A stretch of 13,107 bases of DNA from UBA7398 sp963978235 (GCA_963978235.1 CAXBQM010000032.1:1-13107); one strand, 5' to 3'; shown: positions 6,574 to 13,032, counted from the stretch's first letter. A program made the numbers and translations. The notes: generated from the sequence alone by a model not told the origin.

Positions 6574-7428
6574 ATGAGCATTTCACTTCTTGGCGCGAAT
6601 GAGATTCGTGAATTGGCAAGTTCGCTCGATCTTCGTCCAACAAAAAAACTTGGTCAAAATTTTGTGATCGATAGCAATGTATGCCAAAAAATTGTTCGTA
6701 CTGCGAATGTCACTCAGAACGATTGTGTTCTAGAAATTGGCCCAGGATTAGGTTCACTTACTCTTGCGATTGCGCAGATTGCAAAGAAAGTAATGGCCGT
6801 AGAAATCGATTCTCGACTCGCCTCGCTATTACCTAAGACTCTCACTCGTCATGGCGCTGAGAATGTTCAGGTAATTGCTCGCGATGCCATGGAAATTGAT
6901 GAGAAGGTTTTTATTGACCTACCGCTACCTGCAACAAAACTAGTCGCGAATCTTCCGTATAACGTATCTGTACCAGTACTTTTACGAGTGCTTGAACTTT
7001 TTCCAGCAATCACTTCAGGTGTCGTGATGGTTCAAACAGAAGTAGCGGAACGATTAGCGGCTAGACCGGGAACAAAAATATATGGTGCGCCGAGTGCGAA
7101 AGCGGCATGGTGGGCAAATCTTTCATTAGCTGGAAATGTGAGTCGGTCAGTGTTTTGGCCGGTGCCAAATGTGGATTCTTCGTTGGTGACATTTGAACGA
7201 CATTCACCGTTGGGGGATGAGAGCGCTCGCCGGCTGACATTTGACGTCATTGATGATGCATTTAGCCAACGCCGCAAAATGTTACGCAAAGTTTTGAGTC
7301 AGCGATTTGGTGGAAGTGAGGCAACCGAGCGCCATCTTTCAGCAATAGGAATAGATCCCACTTTACGAGGTGAATCATTGGCAATTACTGACTTTTATCG
7401 AATTGCGGAATACGCTCGCGGATTATGA
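6574..7428 (+). CDS. rsmA: 16S rRNA (adenine1518/1519-N6)-dimethyltransferase RsmA/KsgA
   Basis: A 284-residue Rossmann-fold methyltransferase that dimethylates two adjacent adenines in helix 45 of 16S rRNA late in 30S assembly. Visible motifs are KKLGQNF (residues 24-30), SAM motif I LEIGPGLGSLT (from 53), the acidic VEID at motif II, and the catalytic NLPY (126-129), followed by the C-terminal helical domain with FSQRRKMLRKVL. The open frame extends upstream to 6481 inside tatD, but the family N-terminus and spacing favour the ATG at 6574, 7 bp after the tatD stop. AATAAT (6562-6567) lies 6 nt before this ATG and may serve as a leaderless -10. The stop overlaps the ispE start (ATGA), indicating translational coupling. 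Confidence 0.95.
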   Translation: MSISLLGANEIRELASSLDLRPTKKLGQNFVIDSNVCQKIVRTANVTQNDCVLEIGPGLGSLTLAIAQIAKKVMAVEIDSRLASLLPKTLTRHGAENVQVIARDAMEIDEKVFIDLPLPATKLVANLPYNVSVPVLLRVLELFPAITSGVVMVQTEVAERLAARPGTKIYGAPSAKAAWWANLSLAGNVSRSVFWPVPNVDSSLVTFERHSPLGDESARRLTFDVIDDAFSQRRKMLRKVLSQRFGGSEATERHLSAIGIDPTLRGESLAITDFYRIAEYARGL

Positions 7429-8345
7429 ACTCGAAGTCGACCACTGTTCGCGTTCCCGGAAAAATTAATTTACAACTCTCAGTTGGTCCATTAAACAAAA
7501 CTGGTTATCACGATGTCGCTACTGTTTTTCAAGCCGTGTCATTATGCGACGATGTAACTATCCGTGCGACCGAACCTGGAAGTGGCATCACCGTCTCAGT
7601 TGTTGGTGAACATACTGAAACGGTGCCGTTAGATAACAAGAATTTGGCGTATAAAGCCGCTGAACTAATGTGTAAAGATTATGGAATCACACCAGATCTA
7701 TCGATAGCAATTAAAAAATCTATTCCAGTAGCGGGCGGCATGGCTGGTGGTAGCGCTAATGCTGGTGGCGTAATTGTTGGAATTGATTCTCTTTTTAATT
7801 TGGGCATTTCACGAAATGAAATGGAGAAAGTGGGGAGTTCATTAGGAAGCGATATTCCATTTACTATTGCGGGCGGAACTGCAATTGGTACTGGTCGTGG
7901 CGAGCAAATTACGCCGGCGCTTTCCAGAGGTACGTATTACTGGGTTTTAGCGCTCTCAAGTTCAGGTCTCTCAACACCGGCGGTCTATCAAGAGTGTGAC
8001 CGATTACGCGATGGTTTAACGGTTGCTGCTCCAGTTGTGAATGGTGCATTGATGCAAGCGCTGACGAGTGGAGATTCTTTTGCTTTAGGTAAAGCTCTTT
8101 CTAATGATCTACAAGCTGCAGCATGTTCTCTGAAACCAGCGCTTCGATTAATTCTTGATGTTGGAATGGATTACGGCGCACTGGGTGGCATCGTTTCTGG
8201 CTCTGGTCCAACTGTTGCATTTCTCGCAGAGAATGAAGAACACTCTCTCGATTTAGTTGTAGCGCTAACATCAAGTGGCGTTGTGGGAACGATCGTGCAA
8301 GCAACAGGACCAGTTGCTGGTGCACGAGTGATCGAACACCACTAA
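7425..8345 (+). CDS. ispE: 4-diphosphocytidyl-2-C-methyl-D-erythritol kinase
   Basis: A 306-residue GHMP kinase that phosphorylates CDP-methylerythritol with ATP in the non-mevalonate (MEP) isoprenoid pathway. The catalytic lysine is in VPGKINL (Lys13) and the catalytic aspartate in GSDIPF (Asp143), close to the positions known in E. coli IspE. The ATP-binding GHMP loop is VAGGMAGGSANAGG (residues ~102-115), and the C-terminal glycine motif is VSGSGPTVAFL. Length is normal. The ATG overlaps the rsmA stop by 4 bp, the common rsmA-ispE operon arrangement in Actinobacteria. It ends 7 bp before the stop of the convergent TetR gene, leaving no room for a separate terminator. Confidence 0.95.
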   Translation: MNSKSTTVRVPGKINLQLSVGPLNKTGYHDVATVFQAVSLCDDVTIRATEPGSGITVSVVGEHTETVPLDNKNLAYKAAELMCKDYGITPDLSIAIKKSIPVAGGMAGGSANAGGVIVGIDSLFNLGISRNEMEKVGSSLGSDIPFTIAGGTAIGTGRGEQITPALSRGTYYWVLALSSSGLSTPAVYQECDRLRDGLTVAAPVVNGALMQALTSGDSFALGKALSNDLQAAACSLKPALRLILDVGMDYGALGGIVSGSGPTVAFLAENEEHSLDLVVALTSSGVVGTIVQATGPVAGARVIEHH

Positions 8346-8352
8346 GAGGTAA

Positions 8353-9024
8353 TTATTTTTTAGCTTGAGTTTTTTTACCTTGAGATTTTTTATTAGAGTT
8401 ACTCGCCATTTGCGGACGAGACTCTAAACTGGAGAGACCATTCCACGCCAAATTAACAATATGCGCAGCAACGACATCACGCGATGGCCAACGAGAATCA
8501 AGCCACCATTGTCCCGTCAGCGCAACCATTCCTACCAACATCTGGGAATACATCGGTGCCATCTTGGGATCAAAACCACGAGCGCGGAATTCTTCAACAA
8601 ATATTCCTTCAACTTGAGTAGCAACATCGCTAATTAAGGTGGCAAAAGAACCGCTCTGTGCTCCCACTGTTGAATCTCTTACCAATATTTGAAAACCATC
8701 ACTTCGCGTTTCGATGTAAGTAAGGAATGCGATTGCGGCAGCTTCGGCGCGAGCACGTGGGCGACCGGCCTGTAATGAGGATGTAATAAGTGCGAGTAAC
8801 GCAGCGATTTCACGATCAACGACAACGGCATACAACCCTTCCTTACCGCCAAAATGTTCATAGATCACAGGTTTCGATACATCTGCGGCGGCGGCAATCT
8901 CTTCGACCGTTGTTGCTTCAACGCCCTTCTCCGCAAAGATGGCGCGTGAGACTTCGATCAACTGGCTTCGGCGTTCGGCGCTGCTCATGCGCCGTTTCGG
9001 CGTTGATTTTTTGCTGGCCGGCAT
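8353..9024 (-). CDS. TetR/AcrR family transcriptional regulator
   Basis: A 223-residue one-component repressor-type protein. The N-terminal DNA-binding domain (residues ~14-62) has the full TetR signature: RRSQLIEVSRAIFAEKG, then TTVEEIAAAADVSKPVIYEHF and KEGLYAVVV. The C-terminal domain is an all-helical ligand/dimer domain with no recognised ligand class. The last ~12 residues are Lys-rich (KKSQGKKTQAKK), which may add nonspecific DNA affinity. The gene is divergent from tRNA-Gln/glmU; a TetR gene next to glmU is also found in Mycobacterium (Rv1019), so a link to this locus or autoregulation is plausible. I see no clear operator palindrome in the 62-bp divergent gap. TATCGT on the - strand ends 6 nt before the ATG, so expression is probably leaderless. 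Confidence 0.92.
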   Translation of the reverse strand: MPASKKSTPKRRMSSAERRSQLIEVSRAIFAEKGVEATTVEEIAAAADVSKPVIYEHFGGKEGLYAVVVDREIAALLALITSSLQAGRPRARAEAAAIAFLTYIETRSDGFQILVRDSTVGAQSGSFATLISDVATQVEGIFVEEFRARGFDPKMAPMYSQMLVGMVALTGQWWLDSRWPSRDVVAAHIVNLAWNGLSSLESRPQMASNSNKKSQGKKTQAKK

Positions 9025-9030
9025 GGTGCA

Positions 9031-9036
9031 ACGATA
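9031..9036 (-). promoter_or_regulatory. candidate -10 element for leaderless tetR transcript
   Basis: On the - strand TATCGT fits TANNNT and ends 6 nt before the TetR-family ATG. There is no Shine-Dalgarno sequence before that ATG. I see no good -35. This spacing matches that of pmt and pth in the window. Confidence 0.4.
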
Positions 9037-9052
9037 GAGCTACTGCGGTGGT

Positions 9053-9080
9053 TAGACGGAAAGAAAAAATACGAGAGAAT
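9053..9080 (+). promoter_or_regulatory. candidate promoter of tRNA-Gln
   Basis: TAGACG (9053-9058) and GAGAAT (9075-9080) are 16 nt apart; each matches its sigma-70 consensus at about four of six positions. The -10 ends 6 nt before the mature 5' end of the tRNA. It shares the short gap with the tetR promoter, whose -10 lies on the opposite strand about 17 bp away. Weak but well placed. Confidence 0.35.
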
Positions 9081-9086
9081 ACGGGT

Positions 9087-9161
9087 TCCTCCATTGTGTA
9101 GTGGCTAGCACATGGGCCTTTGAAGCCCAGGGTCCAGGATCGATACCTGGTGGAGGAGCCA
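9087..9161 (+). tRNA. tRNA-Gln (anticodon UUG)
   Basis: A complete 75-nt cloverleaf with encoded CCA (9159-9161). The acceptor stem is TCCTCCA (9087-9093) with TGGAGGA (9151-9157), and G is the discriminator. The D stem is GTGT/GCAC, the anticodon stem TGGGC/GCCCA with loop CTTTGAA, so the anticodon is TTG (9120-9122), reading CAA and probably CAG. The variable loop is 4 nt and the T stem CCAGG/CCTGG. U1-A72 is the pair used by GatCAB to recognise tRNA-Gln, fitting the transamidation route usual in Actinobacteria. The T loop is ATCGATA, with A rather than T at position 54, which is unusual. glmU begins 34 bp downstream. Confidence 0.95.
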
Positions 9162-9165
9162 TCAG

Positions 9166-9171
9166 TAGAAT
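9166..9171 (+). promoter_or_regulatory. candidate -10 element for glmU
   Basis: TAGAAT matches TATAAT at five of six positions and lies 4 bp after the tRNA CCA end. Transcription would begin around 9178, just upstream of the GGGAG ribosome site at 9186-9190. Any -35 would lie inside the tRNA T arm and is not convincing. Read-through from tRNA-Gln is the alternative. Confidence 0.35.
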
Positions 9172-9195
9172 TCCATCAAAACGACGGGAGCGCTG

Positions 9196-10620
9196 TTGAA
9201 TCGCCTAGATCTTGCAATAGTTCTGGCAGCGGGTGATGGCACCCGGATGAAATCAACAACGGCGAAAGTTCTCCACGCACTCTCGGGACGATCATTAGTG
9301 GGACACGTTCTTCATGCAGTTAACGAGACAGAACCGCGCGATATTCGAGTTGTCGTTGGCGCACAACATTCACTGGTCACAGAGCATTTAGCGGAGATCG
9401 CACCGCAGGCAAAAACAGTTCTCCAAGAGAAACGAAATGGAACTGGGCACGCGGTTCGTCTCGCACTTCAAACGGGCGAGGTTTCAGGAACAGTACTTGT
9501 CACAGCAGGCGACACACCCTTACTTACAGGAACAACGCTCAAGGAACTTCTCGCCGAACATATTGCCGCACAAGCGGTCGCAACAGTTCTTACCGCAGAA
9601 GTTCCGGATCCATTTGGTTATGGCCGAATTATTCGTGATGCTCACGACGAATTACTCCAAATTGTGGAAGAGAAAGATGCCTCTCCAGAAATTCGATCCA
9701 TCGCCGAGATTAACTCGGGCGTCTATCTCTTCGATGCAAAAGCTCTTGTTAACGCGTTAGGAAAAATCACTACACAAAATGCGCAAGGCGAAGAGTATTT
9801 AACGGACGTAATTGCCATTATGAAAAATGACGGAAAGAAAGTCATTCCTATTCGCGTCAATAACTACACCGAGATTCTCGGCATTAATGATCGCTCGCAA
9901 TTGAGCGAATGTGGCCAATTAATGCGCGATCGAATTAATCACGCGCTGATGCTCAGTGGCGTATCAATCATTGATCCGGCCACAACCTGGATCGATGTTC
10001 ATTGTGAGATTGCACCAAACGTGACTATCTATCCCGGAAGTGCAATTTCCGGAAGAACTGTTATTGAATCGGGCGCTGTCATTGGTCCTCGCACCACATT
10101 GAGCGATGCAGTAGTCAAAGCTGGTGCGCAGATTCGAGAATCTTTTGTTACCGGAACCACCGTTGGCGAGAACTCGAATGTTGGCCCCTATACCTACCTC
10201 CGAGATGGCAATGAGATTTCTGCAAATACCAAGGTCGGCGCTTTCGTTGAAATGAAAAATTCGGTACTAGGTGAAGGTTCGAAAGTTCCACATCTTTCTT
10301 ATGTAGGAGATGCCACCATTGGTGAAGGTACAAATATTGGCGCTGCAACAGTCTTTGTTAATTACGATGGCGTGGAAAAACATAAAACGGAGATCGGCGA
10401 TCACGTGCGAATTGGAAGTGACACGATGTTGGTCGCGCCAGTTTCAATAGGTGATGGTGCTTACACCGCAGCAGGTTCGGTGATAACCGAAGATGTACCG
10501 GCAGGCGCGATGGGCGTGGGACGTGCCCGCCAACGAAATATTTTGGGTTGGGTACTGCGAAAACGACCTGGCACAAAATCTGCGGAAATCGCCGCACAGG
10601 AAAACGTGGAAAAAAAATAA
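9196..10620 (+). CDS. glmU: bifunctional N-acetylglucosamine-1-phosphate uridyltransferase / glucosamine-1-phosphate acetyltransferase
   Basis: A 474-residue two-domain cytoplasmic enzyme making UDP-GlcNAc for peptidoglycan. It acetylates glucosamine-1-phosphate, then uridylates it. The N-terminal pyrophosphorylase domain (to ~230) starts with VLAAGDGTRMKS and has QEKRNGTGHA and TAGDTPL. The C-terminal part is a left-handed beta-helix of hexapeptide repeats (~255-440) with VPHLSYVGD (His366, corresponding to the catalytic His of E. coli GlmU), NIGAATVFVNYDG and RIGSD. The start is TTG: an in-frame stop lies at 9166-9168, no ATG/GTG precedes the essential AAGDGTR loop, and GGGAG (9186-9190) is 5 nt upstream. 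The tail after the helix is short and Lys-rich. It leads the operon-like run glmU-prs-rplY-pth, as in other Actinobacteria. Confidence 0.96.
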   Translation: MNRLDLAIVLAAGDGTRMKSTTAKVLHALSGRSLVGHVLHAVNETEPRDIRVVVGAQHSLVTEHLAEIAPQAKTVLQEKRNGTGHAVRLALQTGEVSGTVLVTAGDTPLLTGTTLKELLAEHIAAQAVATVLTAEVPDPFGYGRIIRDAHDELLQIVEEKDASPEIRSIAEINSGVYLFDAKALVNALGKITTQNAQGEEYLTDVIAIMKNDGKKVIPIRVNNYTEILGINDRSQLSECGQLMRDRINHALMLSGVSIIDPATTWIDVHCEIAPNVTIYPGSAISGRTVIESGAVIGPRTTLSDAVVKAGAQIRESFVTGTTVGENSNVGPYTYLRDGNEISANTKVGAFVEMKNSVLGEGSKVPHLSYVGDATIGEGTNIGAATVFVNYDGVEKHKTEIGDHVRIGSDTMLVAPVSIGDGAYTAAGSVITEDVPAGAMGVGRARQRNILGWVLRKRPGTKSAEIAAQENVEKK

Positions 10621-10622
10621 AA

Positions 10623-10646
10623 ATGATGAAAGGGTGCGGGGCATGA
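10623..10646 (+). other. possible 7-codon leader ORF overlapping the prs start
   Basis: An ATG at 10623 (a second at 10626) opens a seven-codon frame, MMKGCGA, whose TGA (10644-10646) overlaps the prs ATG (10643) as ATGA. It lies 2 bp after the glmU stop. It could hand ribosomes from glmU to prs by coupled reinitiation, or be chance. Sequence observation only; no evidence of translation. Confidence 0.2.
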
Positions 10647-11623
10647 ATGAGATCCGACTAAGTTCAGAGAAACGGCTCCGTCTCTTTACTGGTCGTGGCT
10701 ATCCAGAACTCGCTGAAGAAGTCGCAAGTGAATTAGGAATTCCACTTACACCCACATCTGCATATGACTTTGCCAACGGTGAGATTTTCGTTCGATTCGA
10801 AGAGAGCGTTCGAGGTTCTGACGCATTCGTTATTCAAAGCCATTCTGCGCCAGTCAATAAGCAGATCATGGAACAACTGATTATGGTCGATGCGCTCAAG
10901 CGTGCATCTGCAAAAAGAATTACTGTAGTTACTCCGTTTTATGGATATGCCCGCCAAGATAAAAAACATCGCGGACGTGAACCAATATCTGCGCGATTGA
11001 TGGCAGATCTCTTCAAAACCGCTGGCGCAGATCGTTTGATGGTGGTTGATCTCCACACATCACAAATTCAAGGTTTCTTCGATGGCCCAGTTGATCACCT
11101 CTTCGCGCTACCACTTCTCGCAAATTATGTAGGTAGCAAAGTTGATCGCTCACGTTTAACCATCGTCTCGCCAGATTCTGGTCGAGTGCGAGTAGCAGAA
11201 CGTTGGAGCGAACTTCTCGGTGGTGCACAAATTGCGTTTATTCATAAGACGCGAGATCCACGTGTTCCTAATGAAGCGACGGTTGGTCGCGTTGTTGGTG
11301 AAGTTGAAGGACGTACCTGCGTAGTTATCGATGACATGATTGATACCGCCGGAACTATTACGAAAGCAGTGGATTCACTTCTTGATGCGGGAGCAACCGA
11401 AGTAATAATTGCAGCAACACATGCAGTCTTCTCTGGACCCGCGGCAGAACGTCTCCGTAACTCGAAAGTGAAAGAAGTTGTTGTCACGAATACTCTGCCG
11501 ATTCCGGAAGAGAGTCGATTCGATAATCTCACTGTGCTCTCAATCGCGCCGCTATTAGCGCGAGCGATCCGAGAAGTCTTTGAAGATGGTTCGGTGACGA
11601 GCCTCTTCGACGGTCATAGTTAA
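10643..11623 (+). CDS. prs: ribose-phosphate pyrophosphokinase
   Basis: PRPP synthetase, 326 residues, converting ribose-5-phosphate and ATP to PRPP for purine, pyrimidine, NAD, His and Trp synthesis and, in Actinobacteria, decaprenyl-phosphoryl-ribose sugars. Landmarks are FANGEIFVRFEESVRG, PFYGYARQDKKHRGREPISA (ATP/flexible loop), VDLHTSQIQGFF (metal-binding His), SPDSGRV, and the PRPP-binding VVIDDMIDTAGT. Length is normal for class I enzymes. The frame is open upstream into glmU, but the ATG at 10643 gives the usual N-terminus, and AAAGGG (10629-10634) lies 8 nt before it. The 22-bp gap to glmU implies co-transcription. In Mycobacterium lpqT lies between prs and rplY; here there is only a 100-bp spacer. 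Confidence 0.96.
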   Translation: MNEIRLSSEKRLRLFTGRGYPELAEEVASELGIPLTPTSAYDFANGEIFVRFEESVRGSDAFVIQSHSAPVNKQIMEQLIMVDALKRASAKRITVVTPFYGYARQDKKHRGREPISARLMADLFKTAGADRLMVVDLHTSQIQGFFDGPVDHLFALPLLANYVGSKVDRSRLTIVSPDSGRVRVAERWSELLGGAQIAFIHKTRDPRVPNEATVGRVVGEVEGRTCVVIDDMIDTAGTITKAVDSLLDAGATEVIIAATHAVFSGPAAERLRNSKVKEVVVTNTLPIPEESRFDNLTVLSIAPLLARAIREVFEDGSVTSLFDGHS

Positions 11624-11638
11624 TTTCTCCGCTCAAAA

Positions 11639-11668
11639 TTGCCAGAACGAATACGTTGCGGCTAACCT
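11639..11668 (+). promoter_or_regulatory. candidate promoter of rplY(-pth)
   Basis: TTGCCA (11639-11644, five of six to TTGACA) and TAACCT (11663-11668, fits TANNNT) are separated by 18 nt in the prs-rplY spacer. The predicted start near 11675 leaves a ~50-nt leader containing two short hairpins and the ribosome site. This is the best-formed promoter in the window. Confidence 0.5.
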
Positions 11669-11670
11669 GA

Positions 11671-11698
11671 CGCCTGTTCCGGCGAGGGACCACAGTCC
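11671..11698 (+). promoter_or_regulatory. paired short hairpins in the rplY 5' leader
   Basis: CGCC/GGCG (11671-11674 with 11681-11684, 6-nt loop) and GGAC/GTCC (11687-11690 with 11695-11698, CACA loop) lie side by side between the predicted promoter and the ribosome site AAGGAG (11712-11717). Each stem is only 4 bp. A ribosomal-protein leader bound by bL25 or another factor is possible but unproven. Confidence 0.25.
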
Positions 11699-11723
11699 GT
11701 AATCGACGTATAAGGAGTAAGTC

Positions 11724-12365
11724 ATGGCAGAAATTTCAATCAAGGGCACGATGCGCACCGAATTCGGTAAAGGCGCCGCCCGAAAAACACGACGCGAAGG
11801 TTTAGTACCAGCCGTTATCTACGGTCATGGTGAAACCCCAACTCATATTTCATTGCCAGCTCGTGAAGTTGGCGTTGCAATTAAAACCGCAAACGTTCTT
11901 CTTGATATTGATTTAGGTTCAAAGACTGAACTCACACTTCCAAAATCAATCGTTCGTAACGCACTTAAGGGAAATATCGAACATATCGATCTCGTTATCG
12001 TTCGACGCGGTGAGCGAGTGAAGGTTCAAGTTCCAGTGCATGCATCTGGTGACTTTGATCGTGAAGGTATTCTCGAGCACGTTCACAACACCATCGAAGT
12101 GGAAGCACCAGTTACAGCGATTCCAGAATTCCTTGCACTTGATATCACTGGCCTTGCTGCCGGTGATTCCAAATACGCCGCAGATGTACAACTTCCTGAA
12201 GGCATCACACTTGTTAGTGATCCAAAGATGGTCGTTATTCACCTCTCCGTACGTGCCGCTGTTGAAGAAGTTGTCGCTGCCGCTGCGCCTGCTGAAGGCG
12301 AAGCTGCTGCTGCAACAGATGGCGCAACACCAGCTGCTGGTGAAGCAAAGGAAGAGAAGAAGTAA
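11724..12365 (+). CDS. rplY: large ribosomal subunit protein bL25 (Ctc form)
   Basis: A 213-residue bL25 of the long Ctc/TL5 type that binds 5S rRNA at the central protuberance of the 50S subunit. The N-terminal 5S-binding domain (~1-92) has FGKGAARKTRREGLVPAVIYG, and the C-terminal Ctc domain (~97-178) follows with HVDLVIVRRGE-like (here HIDLVIVRRGE) and VPVHASGD motifs. The last ~35 residues are an Ala/Glu-rich low-complexity tail ending in KEEKK, common in actinobacterial bL25. A strong ribosome site AAGGAG ends 6 nt before the ATG, one of the few clear ones in the window and consistent with high expression. It is followed by pth after 17 bp, a widely conserved rplY-pth pairing. Confidence 0.95.
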   Translation: MAEISIKGTMRTEFGKGAARKTRREGLVPAVIYGHGETPTHISLPAREVGVAIKTANVLLDIDLGSKTELTLPKSIVRNALKGNIEHIDLVIVRRGERVKVQVPVHASGDFDREGILEHVHNTIEVEAPVTAIPEFLALDITGLAAGDSKYAADVQLPEGITLVSDPKMVVIHLSVRAAVEEVVAAAAPAEGEAAAATDGATPAAGEAKEEKK

Positions 12366-12370
12366 TCACG

Positions 12371-12376
12371 TAGCCT
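12371..12376 (+). promoter_or_regulatory. candidate -10 element for leaderless pth transcript
   Basis: TAGCCT (TANNNT) lies in the 17-bp gap after rplY and ends 6 nt before the pth ATG, which has no Shine-Dalgarno sequence. A secondary leaderless start inside the operon is possible; no -35 is seen in the upstream purine-rich rplY end. Confidence 0.3.
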
Positions 12377-12382
12377 TGCGCT

Positions 12383-12958
12383 ATGCGTTGGCTTGTTGTT
12401 GGTCTTGGTAATCCAGGAACAGAGTACGAGTCAACACGCCACAATATTGGTGCAATGGTTGTTGAAAAGATTGCTGCTTCTTCCGGAGTGAAATTCACAT
12501 CTCATAAAACGCAATCCCAGATTGCTGAGATTAAACGCGGCCTTGGCATTGATCAACCAACTTTTCTCCTTGCTCGACCAAACTCCTATATGAATGACTC
12601 CGGGAGCGCTGTTGCTGGGCTTTCTCAATACTTTGATATTCCGGCCGAACGTGTCATTGCGCTACACGATGAACTCGATATTCCGTTCGCTGCCATTCGA
12701 GTCAAATGTGGTGGTGGCGACAACGGCCATAACGGGCTTAAAAGTATTACGCAATCACTAGGAACAAATAATTATTTTCGCATTCGACTTGGGGTGGGAC
12801 GTCCGCCAGGGCAGCAAGATCCAGGTGATTTTGTGTTAAAGAAATTTAACAGCGTAGAGAAAAAGGAGATCGATCTCTTTCTTTCGCGCGCAGAAGATGC
12901 GATTGACTCCCTTGTCACTAAAGGTTTAGAGCGAACACAGCAGGATTTCAATTCGTAA
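12383..12958 (+). CDS. pth: peptidyl-tRNA hydrolase
   Basis: A 191-residue bacterial-type Pth that cleaves the ester between peptide and tRNA on prematurely released peptidyl-tRNAs, recycling tRNA. Key residues match the family: VGLGNPGTEY with Asn10, catalytic His20 in TRHNIG, the PNSYMNDSG loop, Asp in LHDELDIPF, and GGGDNGHNGLKSI with the substrate-binding Asn. The later RIRLGVGRPPG and FVLKKF motifs are intact. The start is the only ATG giving the conserved N-terminus. It is the last gene of the glmU-prs-rplY-pth run and is followed by a 125-bp spacer with hairpin and repeats. Confidence 0.96.
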   Translation: MRWLVVGLGNPGTEYESTRHNIGAMVVEKIAASSGVKFTSHKTQSQIAEIKRGLGIDQPTFLLARPNSYMNDSGSAVAGLSQYFDIPAERVIALHDELDIPFAAIRVKCGGGDNGHNGLKSITQSLGTNNYFRIRLGVGRPPGQQDPGDFVLKKFNSVEKKEIDLFLSRAEDAIDSLVTKGLERTQQDFNS

Positions 12959-12966
12959 AAGTTCTT

Positions 12967-12996
12967 TTCATAAGTAACGAGCGCTCGCGATAGAAT
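12967..12996 (+). promoter_or_regulatory. candidate promoter in the spacer after pth, with internal palindrome
   Basis: TTCATA (12967-12972) and TAGAAT (12991-12996, five of six to TATAAT) are separated by 18 nt. Between them lies the perfect 10-bp palindrome CGAGCGCTCG (12978-12987), placed where a repressor could block RNA polymerase. The predicted start (~13003) is just before the hairpin at 13006. It would drive the gene beginning at 13084. Confidence 0.45.
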
Positions 12997-13005
12997 TTCG
13001 GAGTA

Positions 13006-13032
13006 AGCCCCCGTCCCTTGGACGTTGGGGCT
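13006..13032 (+). terminator. strong 11-bp hairpin (terminator of the pth operon or 5' leader structure)
   Basis: AGCCCC (13006-13011) pairs with GGGGCT (13027-13032), and CGTCC (13012-13016) with GGACG (13020-13024); the loop is CTT and there is a 2-nt TT bulge. The sequence after it is not U-rich. It could be a U-less actinobacterial terminator 47 bp after pth. Because a promoter-like TAGAAT lies just upstream, it could instead be the first structure of the next gene's leader. Confidence 0.5.

Noticed and set aside
7740..7769. Asn112 in the IspE ATP loop as a lost key residue
   Set aside because: E. coli IspE also has Asn in the corresponding GGSSNAAT loop, so it is not an anomaly.
8346..8400. 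T-runs near the tetR end as an ispE terminator
   Set aside because: No GC-rich inverted repeat precedes the T-runs; they are Lys codons of the TetR tail read on the other strand.
10493..10642. Upstream extension of prs into glmU (50 extra residues)
   Set aside because: It is an out-of-frame reading of the glmU C-terminus; the usual PRPP synthetase N-terminus starts at 10643.
12040..12411. 123-codon + strand frame across the end of rplY
   Set aside because: It is a shadow frame of rplY; composition is low-complexity Leu/Gln from the Ala-rich tail and there is no start context.
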